Shown here: positions 1 through 6,552 of the stretch, piece after piece
Position numbering within the stretch: the first letter of the stretch is position 1
Layout of the letters: each line of letters begins with the position of its first letter
Assembly (NCBI GenBank): GCA_964427535.1
Contig: CAYRVF010000121.1
Location: 1 to 15,150, forward strand
Source of the DNA: CAYRVF01 sp964427535
GTDB lineage: Bacteria; Chloroflexota; Ktedonobacteria; Ktedonobacterales; JADMIN01
Length of the DNA: 15,150 bases
Reading direction: 5' to 3'
Position numbers and translations under genes: made by a program
The notes under the pieces: generated by a model
Told to the model about the DNA's origin: nothing
Database searches by the model: none
The model's input: the letters and a program-made list of their open reading frames with translations, nothing else

Positions 1-47
1 TGCGCACCTCCCGCGAGCGGCAGCACGGGATACTCCACCTGCAGCAT
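1..47 (-). other. Possible 5' end of a leftward gene cut by the window edge
   Basis: A leftward frame could start at the ATG at 47-45 (or the GTG at 53-51) and reads M-L-Q-V-E-Y-P-V-L-P-L-A-G-G-A off the edge, after an in-frame TAG at 65-63. The pattern vaguely recalls the N-terminus of nitronate monooxygenase-like TIM barrels (xxxEYPIxxxPMGG), but 15 residues cannot establish that and no good Shine-Dalgarno sequence is visible. The opposite strand has a competing frame that ends at TAA 64-66 and could be the tail of a rightward gene. Both frames share the same GC-rich wobble positions, so composition does not separate them. Confidence 0.2.
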
Positions 48-179
48 CAGCACCGGCCAGCGCTAAGCGGTTCACTCCAGGGCGGCCACTCGCGGTAAAC
101 GCCTCACCATCGAGTCAGTCATAGAGATTGGATACCGACATCTCCAACGGACACTGACGCATCCGCGAAGGACTGACAC

Positions 180-953
180 ATGAGCAGCGAGGCAGCACCT
201 CCGCATCCCTCAGGCGAGCCGCGAGATACTGTGCCGAGCCATCGCATGCGCGCACTCATCGGCGGACTCGCACTGCTGGCGGTCGTCACGCTCATCGCTG
301 GCGGTCTCGTGTTGGGCGGGAAACTGAACGCACCGGCGCACCTGGCGCCTGCGGCGACCGCTACCGCAACCCCCTCCGCGACCCCGACGCCGCGCACACT
401 CTACTCCGCGGATTGGTCAAGCGGAGCCGGTGGCTGGTCGTTTCCAACCTCCTGGCAGGCGGGCGGCGGTCACGTACACACCGATAGCGACGCCGAGCAA
501 CGGGTGGCGCTGCCGTACGTCCCGACCGCATCTGCCTACACCCTCGCCCTCGACATCACGGTCGAGACGGTCAAGATCGGACAGGGACGCCTACCGCAGT
601 TCGGCATCGAGGCGGACGACGCAAATGGGAACGTGCTCTACTCCGCGACAGTCTACTGCAGCCCGAACCAGCCCCACACCGCCCAGTCAGCCGCGTGCCC
701 CGGCTTCGACCTGGTGACGGTACACCAGCAGCAAGGCAACGGCGCGAGCGGCAGCACCGACTTCACCGCCGGGACCAGCACCCGCACGTATCTCTTCGAG
801 GTCGACGGCAACAGCATCACCTTCTGCCCGAGCGACCGCTGTATCGCCAGCGCAACCAGCGCCTTGCCGCGCCCACTGGCGCCCGCGCATATCGTCCTCG
901 TGACGCGCGATATCCAGCTCGACATCAGCCGCTGCGTGCTCACCACGCCGTAA
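180..953 (+). CDS. Membrane-anchored extracytoplasmic protein with Thr/Pro linker and a beta-rich outer domain
   Basis: This 257-residue protein has a short hydrophilic N-terminus (1-23), one strong hydrophobic helix (about 24-47, IGGLALLAVVTLIAGGLVLG), a Thr/Ala/Pro linker (about 55-72, TATATPSATPTP) and a C-terminal domain (about 73-257). It has no lipobox, so it is probably a signal-anchored protein with the C-terminal domain outside. That domain has alternating Trp/Gly and hydrophobic strands (DWSSGAGGW, YTLALDITV, YLFEVDGNSITF) resembling concanavalin-like or jelly-roll folds common in Chloroflexota outer proteins. Five cysteines (160, 173, 216, 221, 252) could form disulfides. The start is the ATG at 180, with GAAGGA at 167-172 as ribosome binding site. 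The substrate is unknown and I do not assign a function. The linker resembles that in the kinase at 6906-8672, which suggests a common way of presenting outer domains. Confidence 0.85.
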   Translation: MSSEAAPPHPSGEPRDTVPSHRMRALIGGLALLAVVTLIAGGLVLGGKLNAPAHLAPAATATATPSATPTPRTLYSADWSSGAGGWSFPTSWQAGGGHVHTDSDAEQRVALPYVPTASAYTLALDITVETVKIGQGRLPQFGIEADDANGNVLYSATVYCSPNQPHTAQSAACPGFDLVTVHQQQGNGASGSTDFTAGTSTRTYLFEVDGNSITFCPSDRCIASATSALPRPLAPAHIVLVTRDIQLDISRCVLTTP

Positions 954-1010
954 CGCGGGCGGCTCCCCTCTCCACATGTGACACACTGGCAGGGAGGAAA
1001 GGAGCCTGAT

Positions 1011-1973
1011 ATGCACTACCGCACGCTCGGACGCACCGGCGTCAAAGTAAGTCCCCTGTGCCTCGGCACGATGATGTTTGGCCAGCGTGGCAATCCCGAC
1101 CACGACGACTGCATCCGAATACTCCATCGGGCGCTCGACGCGGGCATCAACTTTGTCGACACCGCCAACGTCTACAGCAACGGCGAAAGCGAGGAAATCG
1201 TCGGCAAGGCGCTGCGCGGACGGCGTGACCGCGTGATTCTGGCCACGAAAGTCCACATGCCGATGGGCGACGGCCCCAACGATTCGGGCAACAGTCGCGT
1301 GCATATCCTGCGCGAGGTCGAGAACAGCCTGCGCCGCCTGCAGACGGACTACATCGACCTCTATCAGCTGCACCGGCCCGATCCCGACACGCCCATCGAG
1401 GAGACGCTCAGCGCGCTGGACGATCTGGTCCACAGTGGCAAGGTGCACTATATCGGCAGCTCCACCTTCCCCGCGTGGGAGCTGGTCGAGAGCTACTGGG
1501 TCTCGGATCGCCGCAATCTGGCGCGCTTCGCCTCGGAGCAGCCGCCATACAGCATCTTCGTCCGCTCCATCGAGCGCGATGTGCTGCCCGTCTGTCAGAA
1601 ATACGGCACCGGCGTGATTCCGTGGAGTCCGCTCAATCGCGGCTGGCTCACCGGCAAGTATCGCCGGGGCGCGGCTATCAGCCCGGAGTCGCGTGTCGCA
1701 CGCGACCGCTTCATCGATCAGCCGGATTCCCCCAGTGGACAGCGCAAGATGGAGCTGGTGGAGCAGTTGCTACCGCTTGCGGAAGCCGTGGGCGCTAACC
1801 TCGCGCAGTACGCTCTCGCGTGGGTGCTGGCGAATCCGGTCATCACCGCGCCCATCATTGGCCCGCGCACCGCCGAGCAGCTCGACGACAACCTCGGCGC
1901 GCTCGACGTCACGATTCCGCCGGAGCACCTGCGCAAGATCGATGAGCTGGTGCCGCCGGGAACCGACGTGTAA
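1011..1973 (+). CDS. Aldo/keto reductase
   Basis: This is a 320-residue NAD(P)H-dependent oxidoreductase of the aldo/keto reductase superfamily, a cytosolic TIM barrel that reduces carbonyls. It opens with the family's typical MHYRTLGRTGVKVSPLCLGT. The catalytic tetrad is intact: Asp50 and Tyr55 (FVDTANVY), Lys80 (ILATKVH) and His121 (LYQLHRPD). The C-terminal nucleotide-binding part (about 265-300, ending in APIIGPRTAEQLDDNL) is the usual one for the YajO/AKR11-like group. Length is normal. I place the start at ATG 1011, because AGGGAGGAAAGGAG (991-1004) is an excellent ribosome binding site for it; a GTG 33 bases earlier lies upstream of that site. The physiological substrate cannot be read from sequence. 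The gene stands alone and is followed after 31 bases by a palindromic repeat element (2005-2046). Confidence 0.95.
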   Translation: MHYRTLGRTGVKVSPLCLGTMMFGQRGNPDHDDCIRILHRALDAGINFVDTANVYSNGESEEIVGKALRGRRDRVILATKVHMPMGDGPNDSGNSRVHILREVENSLRRLQTDYIDLYQLHRPDPDTPIEETLSALDDLVHSGKVHYIGSSTFPAWELVESYWVSDRRNLARFASEQPPYSIFVRSIERDVLPVCQKYGTGVIPWSPLNRGWLTGKYRRGAAISPESRVARDRFIDQPDSPSGQRKMELVEQLLPLAEAVGANLAQYALAWVLANPVITAPIIGPRTAEQLDDNLGALDVTIPPEHLRKIDELVPPGTDV

Positions 1974-2004
1974 GAGCGGGACCTCTTCCGCTGCCTACCA
2001 GTCG

Positions 2005-2046
2005 GGCAGAACCTAACCCCAACCCCCTTCCCTTAGAGGGAAGGGG
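2005..2046 (+). repeat. Dispersed palindromic element, copy A
   Basis: It has the head GGCAGAACC, the C-rich arm CCCCAACCCCCTTCCC, the loop TTAG and the G-rich arm AGGGAAGGGG. It is one of six related elements in the window and points in the same direction as the aldo/keto reductase gene that ends 31 bases before it. The similarity to copy D continues past the G-rich arm (GTCGCTnnCGAG), so these two form a subtype. The hairpin has no T-tract, so it is not a standard intrinsic terminator. Confidence 0.8.
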
Positions 2047-2211
2047 TCGCTGCCGAGTGGTTCACTCATCCGGCTGCGTTCCCGTGGATGGTCCATCTGC
2101 TCGTGCTGAGATGCGCTACCGTCTGGCTGCAACGAGATATTGCTCTGGCACGTATGTCGGGAAACGTCGTCGTTCGCGCTCACGCCGTAGCACGAGAAGG
2201 TGGCGCGACAG

Positions 2212-3198
2212 ATGCACCAGGGCTTCGACATGTTTACCGAGCGGGCGCGCAAGGTGCTGAGCCTCGCGCAGGACGAGGCGCACCGCCTCAACCACAACTA
2301 TATCGGGACAGAGCACCTGCTGCTTGGGCTCGTCCGCGAGGCCGACGGAGTGGCCGCGAAGGTGCTGCAGCGCCAGGGAGTCGAGCTGAACACGCTGCGC
2401 AGCTCCATCGAGTTCATCGTTGGTCGGGGCGACCGGATCGTGCTGGGCGAGATCGGGTTGACGCCACGTTCGAAGGCGGTCATCGAGCTGGCTGTCGACG
2501 AGGCGCTCCGCCTCAATCACCGCTATATCGGCACCGAGCACCTGCTGCTGGGCCTGTTGCGCGAGGGTGAGGGCATCGGCGTCGGATCACTGGAGAGCCT
2601 GGGCGTCAGTGTCGAACGGCTACGTGCGGAGACGCTCCGGGTGCTGGGCCAGTCGGGTAGCCCACACAACGCGAGCCCACCAACCTCGGCGACACGGCAA
2701 GAGGGCGACTTCACATATGCGCCCCTGTCAAACGCGCGAGCCGCGAGCATGCAGATCGACGGATTGAACGAGGACACCCAGCACGTGTTAGCCCTCGCGC
2801 AACTTGAGGCGCACTATCTTCATGTGGACGCCATCGGCGACGAGCACATTCTGCTGGGACTTGTGCTCGAAGGGCGGAGCTACGCCGCACAGGCGCTCGA
2901 CCAGCACGGCGCGACGATCCTCGCCGTACGCCGCGCGCTCGATGGCGTCGCGGACGCCTCGGCGTCATCCAACATGACGGGCGTGACATCTCTCGCGCAC
3001 GAGATCGTACTGCGCGCGAAGAACGAAGCAGCGCGGCTGGGCGAGCGGTCCGTCGGACCCGCACATGTGTTGCTCGCACTGCTACGCTCCACCGAAAGCG
3101 TGGCGGTCGCGGCGCTGCGGCAGCTTGATATCGACCCCATTGCGCTCGCCGACGAGGTGTCGCGTGGCCTGCGCGGCGATTCCCAGACGAATCAGTAG
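2212..3198 (+). CDS. Tandem Clp N-domain repeat protein without ATPase modules
   Basis: This 328-residue protein consists of four copies of the Clp N-terminal repeat. Repeats 1-2 (about 9-72 and 83-146) are close to the N-domain of ClpC/ClpA, with RARKVLSLAQDEAHRLNHNY then GTEHLLLGL in both. After a Ser/Pro-rich linker (147-183), repeats 3-4 (about 184-247 and 258-321) are more diverged (IGDEHILLGL, VGPAHVLLAL). The chain ends there, with no Walker A/B AAA+ module, so it cannot unfold proteins itself. Known Clp N-domains bind adaptors and substrates, or phospho-arginine in ClpC, so a role as an adaptor, decoy or regulator is inferred. I chose ATG 2212, 11 bases after GAGAAGG (2194-2200). ATG 2230, at the canonical MFTERARKVL, is a possible alternative, and GTG 2200 overlaps the ribosome binding site. 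It faces a convergent small gene across 87 bases. Confidence 0.93.
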   Translation: MHQGFDMFTERARKVLSLAQDEAHRLNHNYIGTEHLLLGLVREADGVAAKVLQRQGVELNTLRSSIEFIVGRGDRIVLGEIGLTPRSKAVIELAVDEALRLNHRYIGTEHLLLGLLREGEGIGVGSLESLGVSVERLRAETLRVLGQSGSPHNASPPTSATRQEGDFTYAPLSNARAASMQIDGLNEDTQHVLALAQLEAHYLHVDAIGDEHILLGLVLEGRSYAAQALDQHGATILAVRRALDGVADASASSNMTGVTSLAHEIVLRAKNEAARLGERSVGPAHVLLALLRSTESVAVAALRQLDIDPIALADEVSRGLRGDSQTNQ

Positions 3199-3228
3199 CC
3201 CCACCGGCACAGCCACGCGACGTTGTAG

Positions 3229-3248
3229 GGTCGAGGCATGCCTCAACC
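3229..3248. repeat. Palindrome in a convergent intergenic gap
   Basis: A perfect 12-base palindrome, GAGGCATGCCTC (3233-3244), extends to nine of ten possible pairs over 3229-3248 and is preceded by GTTGTA. It lies alone in the 87-base gap between the converging genes ending at 3198 and 3286. From memory, similar GTAGGG-GAGGCATGCCTC palindromes are dispersed in several bacterial genomes, but only this copy is in the window. It may be a bidirectional transcription or RNA-stability signal; no T-tract is present. Confidence 0.6.
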
Positions 3249-3285
3249 GCCCGCCCCGACACGCACGGCGGCGTACAGTGCCGAC

Positions 3286-3546
3286 CTACGGCGAGGTGTG
3301 AAACTGCGTGTCGTCCCCACCACGCGCGCCCGAGAGATCATACGCCGGGAGCAAGGGACCCTTGGCGCGCTCACCACGCTCGTAGCGATGCCGCAGCCCG
3401 TTCTTCACGTTGACGTACTCCGTCGTCTCAGGCACAGGTTTGCCCTCTTCGATGATGTCGCGCTGGGCCAGGTTCCACTGCTCAGGCGAGAGGTTATCTT
3501 TGATCTCGCGGGGAAGTTGTGCGTAAACGATATCGACGAATGGCAT
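3286..3546 (-). CDS. Small conserved-looking hypothetical protein (86 aa)
   Basis: I do not recognise this family. The protein is hydrophilic, with a helical N-terminal half (MPFVDIVYAQLPREIKDNLS, then PEQWNLAQRDIIEEGKPVPE) and a basic segment (GLRHRYERGERAKG). There is no signal peptide or membrane helix, so it is probably cytosolic. The LPREIKDNLSPEQ stretch faintly recalls ChaB-like motifs, but not enough to assign. The start is set by a strong ribosome binding site: GGAAGGTG ends eight bases before the ATG at 3546-3544. The open frame runs further upstream, but that extension would overlap the divergent gene at 3701 and looks noncoding. The stop is TAG at 3288-3286. It is converging with the Clp_N repeat gene and diverging from the small membrane protein across 154 bases. 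Confidence 0.72.
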   Translation of the reverse strand: MPFVDIVYAQLPREIKDNLSPEQWNLAQRDIIEEGKPVPETTEYVNVKNGLRHRYERGERAKGPLLPAYDLSGARGGDDTQFHTSP

Positions 3547-3700
3547 GTTGCGGACACCTTCCATGTACGATGTACCCTCAGCTGTGACTTCCGGACATCC
3601 ACCTTGGCCGCAGGGCGCGTGCCACGTGATGCTTCTCGTCGCATGGATATACGTCAGCGAGCGCATCACGGCAGTGCGCGCGGAAGAGAAGAGAGACGCC

Positions 3701-3961
3701 ATGCTACCTCGTATGCCCACCTCACCGTGGTACACCGCCGTGCTCGTGGTGGGGTGCATCGCACTGCTGGCGTATATCCTCGCCTCGCATGCGACGCTCG
3801 GCTATATCATCGCCGCGGTGGTCCTTGTCCTATTCATCGTCCCAGCAATCGTCATCGCGATGCTGACACGAGCGGATGCGCGAGCAGTGGCGCGGCGCGA
3901 GATGGACGACGGCGAAACACTTGGTCGCTCTGAAGATGACACGCCTGAGCGGGAGGCGTGA
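3701..3961 (+). CDS. Small two-helix membrane protein (86 aa)
   Basis: The protein has two hydrophobic helices, about residues 12-29 (TAVLVVGCIALLAYILAS) and 34-55 (GYIIAAVVLVLFIVPAIVI), joined by a tight turn. A charged C-terminal tail of about 30 residues (RADARAVARREMDDGETL onward) is probably cytoplasmic, by the positive-inside rule. It has no family motif that I recognise. I place the start at ATG 3701, after the purine-rich GGAAGAGAAGAGAG (3682-3695); the frame is open upstream to 3545 but that part overlaps the divergent promoter region. The TGA stop (3959-3961) touches the A-run that is the T-tract of the terminator of the opposing HNH gene, so the two convergent genes share their 3' boundary. 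Confidence 0.78.
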   Translation: MLPRMPTSPWYTAVLVVGCIALLAYILASHATLGYIIAAVVLVLFIVPAIVIAMLTRADARAVARREMDDGETLGRSEDDTPEREA

Positions 3962-3993
3962 AAAAGCCCCCGTCCATCGCGGAACGAGGGCTT
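3961..3993 (-). terminator. Intrinsic terminator of the leftward HNH gene
   Basis: Read leftward, the arm AAGCCCTCGT (3993-3984), a ten-base loop and the arm ACGGGGGCTT (3973-3964) form a ten-pair stem with one mismatch, followed by a T-run (TTTTT at 3965-3961). It lies 25 bases past the HNH stop codon. On the plus strand there is no T-run after the hairpin, so termination should work mainly leftward. Confidence 0.8.
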
Positions 3994-4018
3994 CGGGTCG
4001 GCGTCACCAGGTTAGGCG

Positions 4019-4873
4019 TTAGGCGTATCGCTGAGCGGCGACACGCGCGGCAGCGGCGGCGGCGGGGTGCCGCGTGACGCCGCGAGGCATCGCGCCATTG
4101 TGCGAGACCGCCCACTCAGAGAGCCACCGATCCAGCGCCTGCGCGCGATTCTGGGCCTTCTCGGAGCCTTTGATCTCATTGCACTTGCGGTGCGCCGGAA
4201 CCAGATTCGTGGCGGCATGCTCGCCACCATCAGCCAGGGCGACCACGTGATCGAACGAGAGATCGTTGAGCGTCACCGGCTCGTCGCAGATCGCGCACAG
4301 CCAGCGGCCATCGCGGTCCTTGGAATGCTCCAGAATGTGCGCCAGCTCGACGGCACGCACCGTGCCACGCACGCCACGCCGTCGGGCGCCGCTATTCAAC
4401 CGCAAAGCGCGACGCCGTACGATGTCGATCATCCAGTCATCGAAGCTCGATGGCCACGCAAGCTCGGGCTGCGGAGCGACGGCACGCGCCGGACGGACCA
4501 GACGCGCGGGCTGGCGAGCAGCCTGGGATCGCGACTTGACGGGCGCTGACCGCTCACCATGCGCCGGCTCGCGATGAGGAGTATACGGCTTCTGCGAGGG
4601 CCGGGGGACGGCGGGAACGGGAACGCGGGGTGTAGACACCGGAGCGGGAGCGGAGAGCGTCGACGATTTCGCGAGGCGCGGAAGAGGCGGTTGCACCGCC
4701 GGATGACCGGGCCACGCACTCCATGCGCTCCAGGGGTTGGACAGGCGAGCGCCGTCTACTGAATTCCATGCCTGCGACGACGAAACAAAACGGACGACAA
4801 ACCCACCAGGAAACGTTTGTGCGGAATTAACCGCGCCGGGCGATCGCGCCCGACTGTGTGATTCAATACTCAC
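4019..4873 (-). CDS. HNH endonuclease-domain protein with Pro/Ala-rich N-terminal region
   Basis: The C-terminal half (about 145-260) is an HNH nuclease domain. It has the zinc-knuckle CAIC (Cys193, Cys196), the catalytic-type LSFDHV (Asp208-His209), the helix with Asn223, and HRKC (His228, Cys231) followed by NEIKGSEKAQNR. Such ββα-metal domains cut DNA in a metal-dependent way, and stand-alone forms occur in phages, introns and defence loci. Residues 20-140 are Pro/Ala/Ser/Arg-rich and probably disordered, with no recognisable domain. The total is 284 residues if the GTG at 4873-4871 is used; its ribosome binding site (GGAGGG, 12 bases before) is poorly spaced, so the start is uncertain. 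An intrinsic terminator follows at 3993-3961. There is no methylase or phage neighbour, so whether it acts on foreign DNA is unknown. Confidence 0.85.
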   Translation of the reverse strand: MSIESHSRARSPGAVNSAQTFPGGFVVRFVSSSQAWNSVDGARLSNPWSAWSAWPGHPAVQPPLPRLAKSSTLSAPAPVSTPRVPVPAVPRPSQKPYTPHREPAHGERSAPVKSRSQAARQPARLVRPARAVAPQPELAWPSSFDDWMIDIVRRRALRLNSGARRRGVRGTVRAVELAHILEHSKDRDGRWLCAICDEPVTLNDLSFDHVVALADGGEHAATNLVPAHRKCNEIKGSEKAQNRAQALDRWLSEWAVSHNGAMPRGVTRHPAAAAAARVAAQRYA

Positions 4874-5298
4874 GGAATTGGCAAGCCCTCCACAACAACG
4901 CCACCACTACTACCACCGTCGGCCACCAACAGTTGTGCGGAATGCTGGCGGCCTCGCCAGCGCCAATGATGGACAGGTCTCACATACAAATTACATGTCG
5001 TGGCGCTTCACGAACACAAGGAATATCCTCCTTTCAGTATGCGGCCCAAAGCCCCATTCTGTCAAGCTGGACACCCATTTCGCCTGTCTCGCGTCCTCCC
5101 TCAGGCACACCTTCCAACGAGCGGCCAGGCAGACTATCGGATACCGGTCGCAGGCCTCGGCAGAGGCTCTCCATACCAGGAGATGCGTTGACATACGATA
5201 GTATCTGTTAGAGCAAACGACGAACGACGCGCCGCGGCCACATCGACATATACTACCCATGCGGGACCCGCCAAAGGAGTCGACAGAGGAGCACGCAG
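4874..5298. other. Gene-poor divergent spacer with hairpin and stray Shine-Dalgarno-like site
   Basis: This 425-base stretch between the divergent HNH and cupin genes is visibly more AT-rich than its surroundings and has no convincing gene in any frame; the open frames have unlike-protein, Cys/Arg/Ser-rich composition. It contains a perfect seven-pair hairpin, GCTGGCG-GCCT-CGCCAGC (4944-4961), and a leftward AAAGGAGG (5034-5027) that leads only to tiny frames. It also has the odd palindrome GATAGTATC (5197-5205) next to TTGACA (5188-5193), and the candidate cupin -10 element. The rest shows nothing I can name. Confidence 0.55.
5249..5254 (+). promoter_or_regulatory. Candidate -10 element of the cupin gene
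   Basis: TATACT lies 44 bases before the cupin ATG, giving a leader of about 38 bases. No good -35 box sits 16-18 bases upstream. The TTGACA at 5188-5193 is too far away to pair with it. The same hexamer recurs before four other genes here, which supports the call. Confidence 0.4.
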
Positions 5299-5619
5299 AT
5301 GAACCAGAATCTGTACGCACTCGTCCGTTGGGATCACGCGGAAAGCCCCACAGAGGCAGCGATCACCGCCGAGTATGAGCGCATGGGACTCCCGCCGTAT
5401 CGCTGGTCGAACGAACCGGGCGACGTGTACGCAGCCCACGCGCACGCCTACACCAAGGTTCTCTATGTCGTCACGGGCAGCATCATGTTCGGCTTTCCCA
5501 CGACCGGCCACGAAGTCGAGCTCTTTCCGGGCGACCGGCTGGACCTGCGCCCCGGAGTGCAGCACAATGCCGTCGTCGGGCCGCACGGCGTGACCTGCCT
5601 CGAAGCCCACCGCGTGTGA
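5299..5619 (+). CDS. Single-domain cupin protein
   Basis: The 106-residue protein is one cupin β-barrel. Motif 1 is GDVYAAHAHAYTKVLYVVTG (41-60), with His47 and His49, and motif 2 is GDRLDLRPGVQHN (78-90), with His89. The usual Glu of motif 1 (HxHx3-4E) is replaced by Lys53, so the metal site has three histidines at most, or no metal. Single cupins of this type can be sugar or small-molecule binders, isomerases or dioxygenases; nothing here decides which. The start is ATG 5299, with AGAGGAG (5285-5291) as ribosome binding site. The neighbour downstream is a GNAT acetyltransferase with its own likely promoter, so the two are probably separate units. The C-terminus (VVGPHGVTCLEAHR) is typical of a cupin subgroup and appears complete. 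Confidence 0.88.
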   Translation: MNQNLYALVRWDHAESPTEAAITAEYERMGLPPYRWSNEPGDVYAAHAHAYTKVLYVVTGSIMFGFPTTGHEVELFPGDRLDLRPGVQHNAVVGPHGVTCLEAHRV

Positions 5620-5695
5620 ACATCCACGCGAGACAGCAGACGAGCCATCACCCCTAAAATATGAGGTACGCCTCGCATGTACTCCCCGCTCGCGG

Positions 5696-5701
5696 TATAC
5701 T
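5696..5701 (+). promoter_or_regulatory. Candidate -10 element of the GNAT gene
   Basis: TATACT stands 22 bases before the preferred ATG (5724), leaving a leader of only about 15-17 bases that just accommodates the GGGGAGG ribosome binding site. There is no recognisable -35 box. Confidence 0.4.
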
Positions 5702-5723
5702 TAGAGATTGGGGAGGCATGCGC

Positions 5724-6347
5724 ATGACATCGCAGACAACAACATCACAGTCATCATCAACCAATATGGAACAGAGTGCGTCCGTCGAGTTCCGAATTCC
5801 GGCGGATGCGGCCCGACTGGCGACATCGCTGACCCTGCGTAACGGGGCGACGGTGCATGTGCGCCCGATTCGCCCGGACGACACGCGGAGGCTCCAGGTA
5901 TTCCATGCGAGCCTCTCGCTCGACACCATCATCTACCGCTTCTTCCGCGTGCTGCCCCAGTTGACGGACGACCAGGCGCACCGCTTCACGCACCTTGACT
6001 ATGAGAACCGCATGGCCTTGATCGCGACGCTCTGCGAGGGCGGCGACGAACGCATCCTCGGCGTCGTGCGCTACGACCGCATCGGCGCGGAAGCGGCCGA
6101 AGTGGCGTTCGTCATCGCCGACGACTGGCAAGGCCAGGGTATCTCCACAGCATTGCTGCGGATGCTCGCCGGATACGCGCGCCCCCGCGGCATCACGTCG
6201 TTTCTCGCGATCACAATGGGAGAGAATGTCCGCATGCTGAGCATGCTGCGGCACTGCGGATACCCCGCGACCTCGCGCTTCGCAGATGGCACGGTCGAGG
6301 TGCAACTCGAGATCGCCGCTCCGGCGTCTGCCACGTCATCTCGATAG
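5724..6347 (+). CDS. GNAT-family N-acetyltransferase, Pat-like
   Basis: This 207-residue protein contains one GNAT domain (about 40-195) that would transfer an acetyl group from acetyl-CoA to an amine. The start of the domain, VHVRPIRPDDTRRLQVFHAS, and the IIYRFFR segment match the acetyltransferase part of protein-lysine acetyltransferases (Pat/AcuA-like), which in other bacteria tune acetyl-CoA synthetase. The acetyl-CoA binding motif A is EVAFVIADDWQGQGISTALL (126-145), containing Q-G-Q-G-I. The first 20-30 residues are Ser/Thr/Gln-rich and probably disordered. No cyclic-nucleotide or ligase-like domain is fused. ATG 5724 is chosen because GGGGAGG (5710-5716) sits seven bases before it; ATG 5718 is too close. 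A protein substrate is plausible but not demonstrable from sequence. Confidence 0.88.
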   Translation: MTSQTTTSQSSSTNMEQSASVEFRIPADAARLATSLTLRNGATVHVRPIRPDDTRRLQVFHASLSLDTIIYRFFRVLPQLTDDQAHRFTHLDYENRMALIATLCEGGDERILGVVRYDRIGAEAAEVAFVIADDWQGQGISTALLRMLAGYARPRGITSFLAITMGENVRMLSMLRHCGYPATSRFADGTVEVQLEIAAPASATSSR

Positions 6348-6452
6348 GGTATACCAAGCCGTCCCCACTCGCCGCCTCATCCCGGAAGCGGACTACGCAC
6401 TGGCTAGTAGGCCAAAGGGGGCACGAGCAGCCTCTATTCTGGGCGGGCATGC

Positions 6453-6458
6453 TACACT
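6453..6458 (+). promoter_or_regulatory. Candidate extended -10 element upstream of the membrane protein/kinase pair
   Basis: TGCTACACT is a TGn-extended -10 element, 94 bases before the ATG at 6553. The downstream bases match those before pepF: TACACTTGAA occurs at both places. The leader between this site and the gene is long and rich in GCGCGC pairs. Confidence 0.35.
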
Positions 6459-6552
6459 TGAAACCGGCTCGCGGCTGGCCGCACGCGCGCGCTCTCATGG
6501 CGCGCTCTCCGGCGCCAAACGGACGTTCTCGTGCCGTTCAAGGAGTACCCGC

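Noticed and set aside
687..1448. Long leftward open frame of 253 codons antisense to the first gene and the aldo/keto reductase
   Set aside because: It spans two well-supported genes, has no family motif or ribosome site, and is a GC-rich shadow frame.
2005..2046. Reading the palindromic elements as ordinary intrinsic terminators
   Set aside because: None is followed by a T-tract in the sense direction, unlike the clear terminator at 3961-3993.
3545..3700. N-terminal extension of the small membrane protein frame back to 3545
   Set aside because: A good purine-rich ribosome site sits before ATG 3701, and the extension would overlap the divergent gene's start and promoter.
4067..4549. Rightward open frame of 160 codons opposite the HNH gene
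   Set aside because: It is the antisense shadow of a clear HNH domain with normal motifs on the other strand.
5188..5216. TTGACA at 5188-5193 as the -35 box of the cupin gene
   Set aside because: No acceptable -10 hexamer occurs 15-19 bases downstream, and the TATACT at 5249 is too far away to pair with it.
4991..5320. Leftward 109-codon open frame in the AT-rich spacer
   Set aside because: It starts inside the cupin gene, has Cys/Arg/Ser-rich composition, and its only good ribosome-binding sequence lies near its end.
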